Positions 59,074-64,000 of a stretch of 64,000 nucleotides of DNA are shown piece by piece. A program made the position numbers and the translations under genes. The notes beneath the pieces were generated by a model. It was not told where the DNA came from. It did no database searches and saw only the letters and a program-made list of their open reading frames with translations. The stretch's first letter is position 1, and each line of letters starts with the position of its first letter. The stretch is from Muricea muricata (Eukaryota > Cnidaria > Anthozoa > Malacalcyonacea > Plexauridae). The DNA lies in contig OY979717.1 in the NCBI GenBank assembly GCA_963855995.1, forward strand, positions 67,688,354-67,752,353, written 5' to 3'.

Positions 59074-61764
59074 ATGGATTACGAAAAGAACATAGACTAT
59101 CTCAAAAAATGTTTAGAAGCTAGCACTGCCAATCGTGACCCGCTGGATATAGCAAAATTCAGTGACCTTCTGGGCGACGTTTATTACAGTACAGGGAAGT
59201 ATGAAACGGCTATTAAGTACTATAAAAAAAGTTTAGAAATTTGCAGTGAAATTGGAGATTTGTCAGGAAGAATAAAAAGAAATTTGAATTTAGCCAATAC
59301 TCACTTTAAATTATCTCAATACCATCCTGCCATAAAATATTCTAAAACAAGTTTAGAAATAGGTTCTTATTGTTGCATTGGAAAGTATAAAGAAGCAATT
59401 AACTGCTTCGAAGAAGGTTTAAAAATAAGCACCGCCATTGGGGATCAGTCAGGAAAAGCAAGTAACAATAGCAACTTAGGCAATGCCTATCGAAATTTGG
59501 GAGAATATCAAAAAGCAATTCAGTGTTATGAAAAAAGTTTAGAAATAAGCACTGCCATTGGCGATCGGTCAGGAATAGCAAGTATCAATGGCAATTTGGG
59601 CAATGCTTATTTTAGCTTGAGGGAATATCAAAAAGCAATTCAATATTATGAAATAGGTTTTGAAATAAGCACTGCCATTGGCGATCAGACAGGAATAGCG
59701 AATAACAATGGCAATTTGGGCAATGCCTATCTCAGCTTGGGAGAATATCACAAAGCAATTCAGTATTATGAAAAAGGTATAGAATTAAGCACCGCCATTG
59801 GGGAACGGTCAGCAATAGCAAGCAAGTATGGCAATTTGGGCAATGCCTATCTCACGTTGGGAGAATATCAAAAAGCAATTCAGTATTTTGAAAAAGGATT
59901 GGAATTAAGCACCGCCATTGTGGATCAGTCACGAATAGCGATTAATAATGGCAATTTGGGCAATGCCTATCGAAATTTGGGAGAATATCAAAAAGCAATT
60001 CAGTATTCTGAAAAAGGTTTAGAAATAAGCACCGCTATTGGGGGTCAGTCAAAAATAGCAAGCATCAATGGCAATTTAGGCAATACCTATCTCAGCTTGG
60101 GGGAATATCAAAAGGCAATTCAGTATTATAAAAAAGGTTTAGAAATAAGCACCGCCATAGGGGCTCAGTTAGAAATAGCAAGTAGCAATGGAAGTTTGGG
60201 CAACGCGTATCTTCATTTAGGAGAATATAAAGACGCATCGTCACATCTAGAGGACGCAGCTAGACACTTCGATAAAATCTTTTTAAAGTTTGTTCCGGAT
60301 CGACATAAACTGTCCTTTATTACACAGTATTTTAAAACTCATCGTCTTTTAATGAGTTGTTTTCTTTCTCTGGAACGGGACAAATCGGCGTTGTTGGTCA
60401 TTGACCTTGGTAAAGCTAAGGAGCTGCATTTCTGCATTGAAAGAAGTAAAAATCGTGCGGACGCGGAAATGAAAGATTTTTCAGTTACGACATGGAATAG
60501 AATCAGAGCCTTTGAGGAAGAAATGGAAATCCAGGAAATTCAACAAACTCTGCACACGGAGCAAAATGATACTTCGATATTGATATTTGCATTTGACTAT
60601 AAAGGGTTTCTTAATATCTGGGTATTAAACGAAGGTTTTGTATTCAGAAAGATTGATGCTCCAAGCGAAGCAATCTTTCGATTGATGGTAGAACTTCTTG
60701 GAGTGGTAAATGTTAACGTCGATCGTAACTCGTCGTTTCAAGAAAATACTTTCAATCAGGTTAATGATCCCTTATGTATCTCAAGTCGAAAACCACAACC
60801 TATAGGTGAGGTTGGAAAAAAATCTAATACTTGTGGTCATCAGGAAATATTATTTCAACTCGTGATTGATCCTGTAAAGAATTCCCTAAAAGGTAACAAG
60901 CTTATCATTGTACCTGATCAATTCTTGTTTTTTGCTCCGTTTTCTGCTTTGGTTGATGCAAACGGCTGCTTTCTCTCTTCTAAATACAGCATTCAAATTA
61001 CACCTTCTTTGCATACCTTGAAGGCAAGTATGCAACGAGAACATGACCCAAACATTGGGTTTGCATTGCTTGTTGGTAATCCAACTGCTGAAAGAATTTC
61101 TTTTAACGGAGAAGAGTTTAATCCCCTACCTGGAGCCGCTGAAGAGGTAAAATATCTTTCCAATCTTTTCCAAGATGCTCCTTTATTGGGACGCGCGGCG
61201 AGAAAACATGTAGTTCTGCAACTTCTTAGTAAGGCTAGTATAATCCATATCGCTGCCCATGGAGAATCAAACAGAGGGGAAATAATACTTGCCCCGAACA
61301 CTTCTCATGACCAGCTATGCTCGCCTGTTGCAAACCCAGAATTATTCCTACTTACACAGGAAGATATTACAAATATTTCAGTGCAAGCTCGCTTAGTAGT
61401 TTTATGTTGTTGTTATACCGGACAAGGTAAAGTTTCTTCAGAAGGTGTCATCGGTATAGCTCGATCATTTCTTGCCGCAGGAGCTCGCTCTGTTCTTGCC
61501 GCTATGTGGCCTATTAATGACTGGGGAACAATGGAGTTGATGAAAAAGTTATACGAAGAACTCTTCCTGGAAACACCAGTTTGTGAAGCTTTAAGAAGGG
61601 CCAAGAACTTCCCCGTCGAACACGAGAACAAAAATTTTCAATCAATCAGAATGTGGGCTCCATTTACCATTTATGGAGAAGACGTGAAATTTGAAAAGCA
61701 AGAGATTGAAGAAATAAGGAAGAAATCTCGCGAAATGTTTGATGGTTTCGTTGTACTACCCTAA
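59074..61764 (+). CDS. TPR-CHAT protein (TTC28-like): TPR array plus caspase/separase-like CHAT domain
   Basis: 896 residues in one coding exon. The start is the first ATG after a splice acceptor at 59066-59067. Residues about 28-97 hold two diverged TPRs and 98-109 a shortened unit. Residues 110-389 (59401-60240) are seven near-identical 40-residue units with NLGNAYLSLGEYQKAIQYYE. Residues 390-600 link them through a helical stretch. The CHAT domain, about 600-870, has LIIVPDQFLFFAPFSAL (610), PLPGAAEEV (684), HIAAHGE with H729, and VVLCCCYTGQG with C780, the expected catalytic pair of this clan CD peptidase family. TPRs would bind a partner and CHAT would cleave a target; both roles are inferred from the family. 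No signal peptide or membrane segment is seen, so it should be cytosolic. The gene is intact, unlike everything around it. Confidence 0.92.
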   Translation: MDYEKNIDYLKKCLEASTANRDPLDIAKFSDLLGDVYYSTGKYETAIKYYKKSLEICSEIGDLSGRIKRNLNLANTHFKLSQYHPAIKYSKTSLEIGSYCCIGKYKEAINCFEEGLKISTAIGDQSGKASNNSNLGNAYRNLGEYQKAIQCYEKSLEISTAIGDRSGIASINGNLGNAYFSLREYQKAIQYYEIGFEISTAIGDQTGIANNNGNLGNAYLSLGEYHKAIQYYEKGIELSTAIGERSAIASKYGNLGNAYLTLGEYQKAIQYFEKGLELSTAIVDQSRIAINNGNLGNAYRNLGEYQKAIQYSEKGLEISTAIGGQSKIASINGNLGNTYLSLGEYQKAIQYYKKGLEISTAIGAQLEIASSNGSLGNAYLHLGEYKDASSHLEDAARHFDKIFLKFVPDRHKLSFITQYFKTHRLLMSCFLSLERDKSALLVIDLGKAKELHFCIERSKNRADAEMKDFSVTTWNRIRAFEEEMEIQEIQQTLHTEQNDTSILIFAFDYKGFLNIWVLNEGFVFRKIDAPSEAIFRLMVELLGVVNVNVDRNSSFQENTFNQVNDPLCISSRKPQPIGEVGKKSNTCGHQEILFQLVIDPVKNSLKGNKLIIVPDQFLFFAPFSALVDANGCFLSSKYSIQITPSLHTLKASMQREHDPNIGFALLVGNPTAERISFNGEEFNPLPGAAEEVKYLSNLFQDAPLLGRAARKHVVLQLLSKASIIHIAAHGESNRGEIILAPNTSHDQLCSPVANPELFLLTQEDITNISVQARLVVLCCCYTGQGKVSSEGVIGIARSFLAAGARSVLAAMWPINDWGTMELMKKLYEELFLETPVCEALRRAKNFPVEHENKNFQSIRMWAPFTIYGEDVKFEKQEIEEIRKKSREMFDGFVVLP
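59401..60240 (+). repeat. Seven tandem 120-bp units encoding TPRs
   Basis: The units start at 59401, 59521, 59641, 59761, 59881, 60001 and 60121 with no indels between them. All share AATAAGCAC(C/T)GCCATTG-like and GGGAATATCAAAAGCAATT-like blocks with only scattered substitutions. The near identity at DNA level suggests recent unit duplication or gene conversion. Confidence 0.9.
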
Positions 61765-62231
61765 CGTTAGACGCGAGCATATCCCAGCATCGTCAATGGA
61801 CAGCGTTATAGCCATCGTCATGCCTCTTAAAGACTTTGTATTGTTGGCTTTGTGGATAAATCGCTGAATTAATAGCATCGTTGTTAGAATAGTTAAAATA
61901 GTATAAATCGGTATTAGGAAATATTTCTAACACAGCACTACATCGTCTTTATTGTATTTACGTTGCTTTAAGTGATAAGATAGTTAAACGATTCGTAGTC
62001 GTCGAGTCGTTAATTCATACTGTCTTTTCCAGTTCGCCACTACCATTTCTAATTATAAATACATTGTAATTATAACCATCGCAATGTATCTTAAAGGCTT
62101 TGTAAATATTTTTATCCCTTAATGACTTAGGTCATAGTTGGAATACTTAAAATAGCATCAGGCGGAATAAGGGAAATCTTTAACACAAAATTCGATCGTC
62201 TCTGTCGTATTAAAGTTACTTTAAGTGATAG

Positions 62232-62282
62232 AATAAACGATTCATAATTGTTGAGGTAACGTTTTACGTGACTCTTAATAAA
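62232..62282 (+). promoter_or_regulatory. Candidate polyadenylation signals of the TPR-CHAT gene
   Basis: AATAAA occurs at 62232-62237 and 62277-62282, about 470-515 bases after the stop codon, the first such hexamers downstream. The 3' untranslated region would then be about 0.5 kb. Confidence 0.4.
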
Positions 62283-62289
62283 CTTGTTT

Positions 62290-64000
62290 GCCAGAGGCTC
62301 TTTTCCAGTTGCTAAGGAGAGAAGGTTCGCATTCCAAGCTTGCCAAATAAAATAGTGAAAGATCTATTTGGTTTAAGTTAATTAGCTCGAGTTAGTTGCA
62401 CCAGGCAATGGAAAAATCGGCAATGACAATGACTGATGCTAAAACTGACTATTAACTTTTTAAATCGTTGAATGATGGGAAACTGTAGAATAGTACAGAA
62501 TCATTAGACATATATTTAGATTGTTTGGTTGTTGTTTTCACCAATTGCATAAGCAGGGTAAAATATGAAACAGGGGGAATATGAAAAAAAATAGCTGGAT
62601 ATTCTATAGGATACCTTAAAATGAGCTGCAGAATTCTTGCTTCATGCAATAGTGAGCTTACTCATTATTTGATGAAAAAAAAACGTAGTTGAAAATTATC
62701 GCGATTTTTAGTTGTTAGAAACTGTGTAGGAAGTAGTCTTGCTGTACGTTGCTAAATAAGAGCTGCAGAATGCACGAGAAAGAAATATAGGTACTGAAGT
62801 ATAGCTCAATTTTACTTTGTGAGTTTTTGTCCTAGTGATGTGGAAAATCAGATCCTTATTATAGTCGTACAAATTTACCAAATTTGTTAAAAAAGCAAGA
62901 AGATTACAGGAAGACATAATTCTGGTAAGTAAATCCTAGTCCCTAAAACGGATATTTCCAGATATATTTTCTGCACACTTTCAGTCGCAGAAAATTACTT
63001 AAAATCACGGTTAAATTAAAACGATCTTCAGACAAAAAAAGCGAAAGACCATAGAAATATATATGGCTTGGAAATCTGAACTACATGCGGATCCAGCTGT
63101 GCGCCAGCAACTATTCGATCTGTTCTCGTTTCACTTAACGTTGTAAACTCTATTGTATAACTGAATGCTGCTAATGTACTAATATTAATATTATCTTATC
63201 ATTTCAATGTGGTTGTCAACGAATGATAGAGTATTTGCTGGCTGTCAAAACTTATCTGGTCGAAACAACGTTGCAGAAAACCTGGTAGAAATTTGTGTCA
63301 AGATAAAAAACTTTTTCATGTGAAATTCTTTGAATTTATCTTGTTTTCCTTACAACAAGCTAACCATTGACGTGTCTATTGGTTTAATTAACTCCGGGTA
63401 AAGATAAATTCAATTATTTATGTGGATTTAAATTTCGCTCATAAATTTATGTGGATTGATTTAATGCTGCTATCGTTGTTCCTTTAGATATTTCCGAGAT
63501 TTATAGTAGTTGATATTAGTATTGATATCAGACACTATAGTCTCGAATTAACAACTCAAAGAAAGTCTACGTAAACTGGACTGACAAAAATTGACCAACG
63601 CTTCAATGGTGTCAATATTTTGTGTTGTGAAAGACGATATTGAGAAAAGCTTTCAAATGACATCCTTGGTTGGAAAATGAAACTAGATGCAAAATGCACT
63701 TGTTTTTGTTGGCATTCATTTTTTTGTACAAGTTTTTAAAGACCTTCTTTGAGCGATAGAACGAGGAAGACTTAATTTTTTACTTCTAATACAGAAATCA
63801 CATCAAAGTATGCAACACATACAGTCGAGTAGTTAAGTATTTGAGAAACAAAAACATTGAACAACATTTTGTAACGTGCGTGGTGGAAGATCGACGATGG
63901 AAGAAAACATATGGAGCAAGCAGTAACATCATATGATAGGATCACTATCTTGAAATGGAAACAGAACTCATTTGAAAACGTTCAACACGGACAGCAGACA
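62290..64000. other. Spacer to right edge, no gene recognised
   Basis: AT-rich. The minus frames 62452-62649 and 62708-62917 have no motif, and no repeat ends were seen. Confidence 0.35.

Noticed and set aside
59401-60240. CRISPR array or satellite
   Set aside because: The period is exactly 40 codons in an open frame and encodes TPR motifs; there are no spacers.
59074-61764. Bacterial contamination as source of the TPR-CHAT gene
   Set aside because: A eukaryotic splice acceptor precedes the ATG, no bacterial ribosome-binding site or neighbouring bacterial gene exists, and flanking DNA is typical of the window.

Overview
The window reads as nuclear DNA of an early-branching animal, most likely a cnidarian (anthozoan-like). 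This is inferred from AT-rich, intron-bearing DNA, Ty3/gypsy and BEL/Pao retroelements, CR1/L2/jockey-like LINEs, many small inverted-repeat transposons, and a long TPR-CHAT (TTC28-like) gene of a kind that is abundant in cnidarians. Nothing is prokaryotic in layout: there are no operons, no rRNA, no intact tRNA gene and no CRISPR array.

Two host genes are well supported. The first is a seven-exon minus-strand gene (coding exons from 32588 down to 15783) that I assembled by hand from splice sites and matching phases. It encodes about 172 residues with a signal peptide, a PSI-type cysteine cluster, one transmembrane helix followed by a cysteine cluster, a charged tail with DEIRRKYG, and a terminal RYHQFEN. 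That is the layout of PTTG1IP (PBF). Its introns hold most of the mobile DNA between 16.5 and 31 kb, including a complete Ty3/gypsy element. The second is a plus-strand gene at 59074-61764 encoding 896 residues: a 40-residue TPR array with seven near-identical tandem units, then a CHAT (caspase/separase-like) domain with both catalytic positions (H729, C780). At the left end, several minus-strand exons (1024-1479 best, others up to 10.2 kb) indicate a third, unidentified host gene running off the left edge.

Mobile DNA by region. 0.3-14 kb: foldback and degenerate palindromic repeats, a SINE-like piece, an exon copied in inverted orientation, and a mariner-like element with an embedded palindrome. 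16-21 kb: mariner-like MITE, foldbacks, and a MULE-like element carrying a start-codon exon. 23243-27801: Ty3/gypsy with 133-bp LTRs and GATGG target duplication. 32688-33616: hAT-like element about 100 bp upstream of the PTTG1IP-like start codon. 34.2-37.6 kb: degenerate LINE containing a small hAT-like MITE. 37680-47890: decayed Pao element into which a young BEL/Pao element (39440-45720, 448-bp LTRs, AGCAT duplication) has inserted. 49036-51814: long-TIR element holding a RecQ-like helicase start and split by a LINE. 53.9-55.8 kb: nested MITEs and degenerate repeats. 56925-58597: TIR element with a 10-bp target duplication, an internal inverted copy of its own end, and a LINE fragment.

The genes do not form a pathway. 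The main story is a gene-poor region whose introns and spacers have been filled by nested transposition, next to one intact TPR-CHAT gene. That gene is the best candidate for a poorly described biological system: an animal relative of the TPR-CHAT proteases known from bacterial defence.
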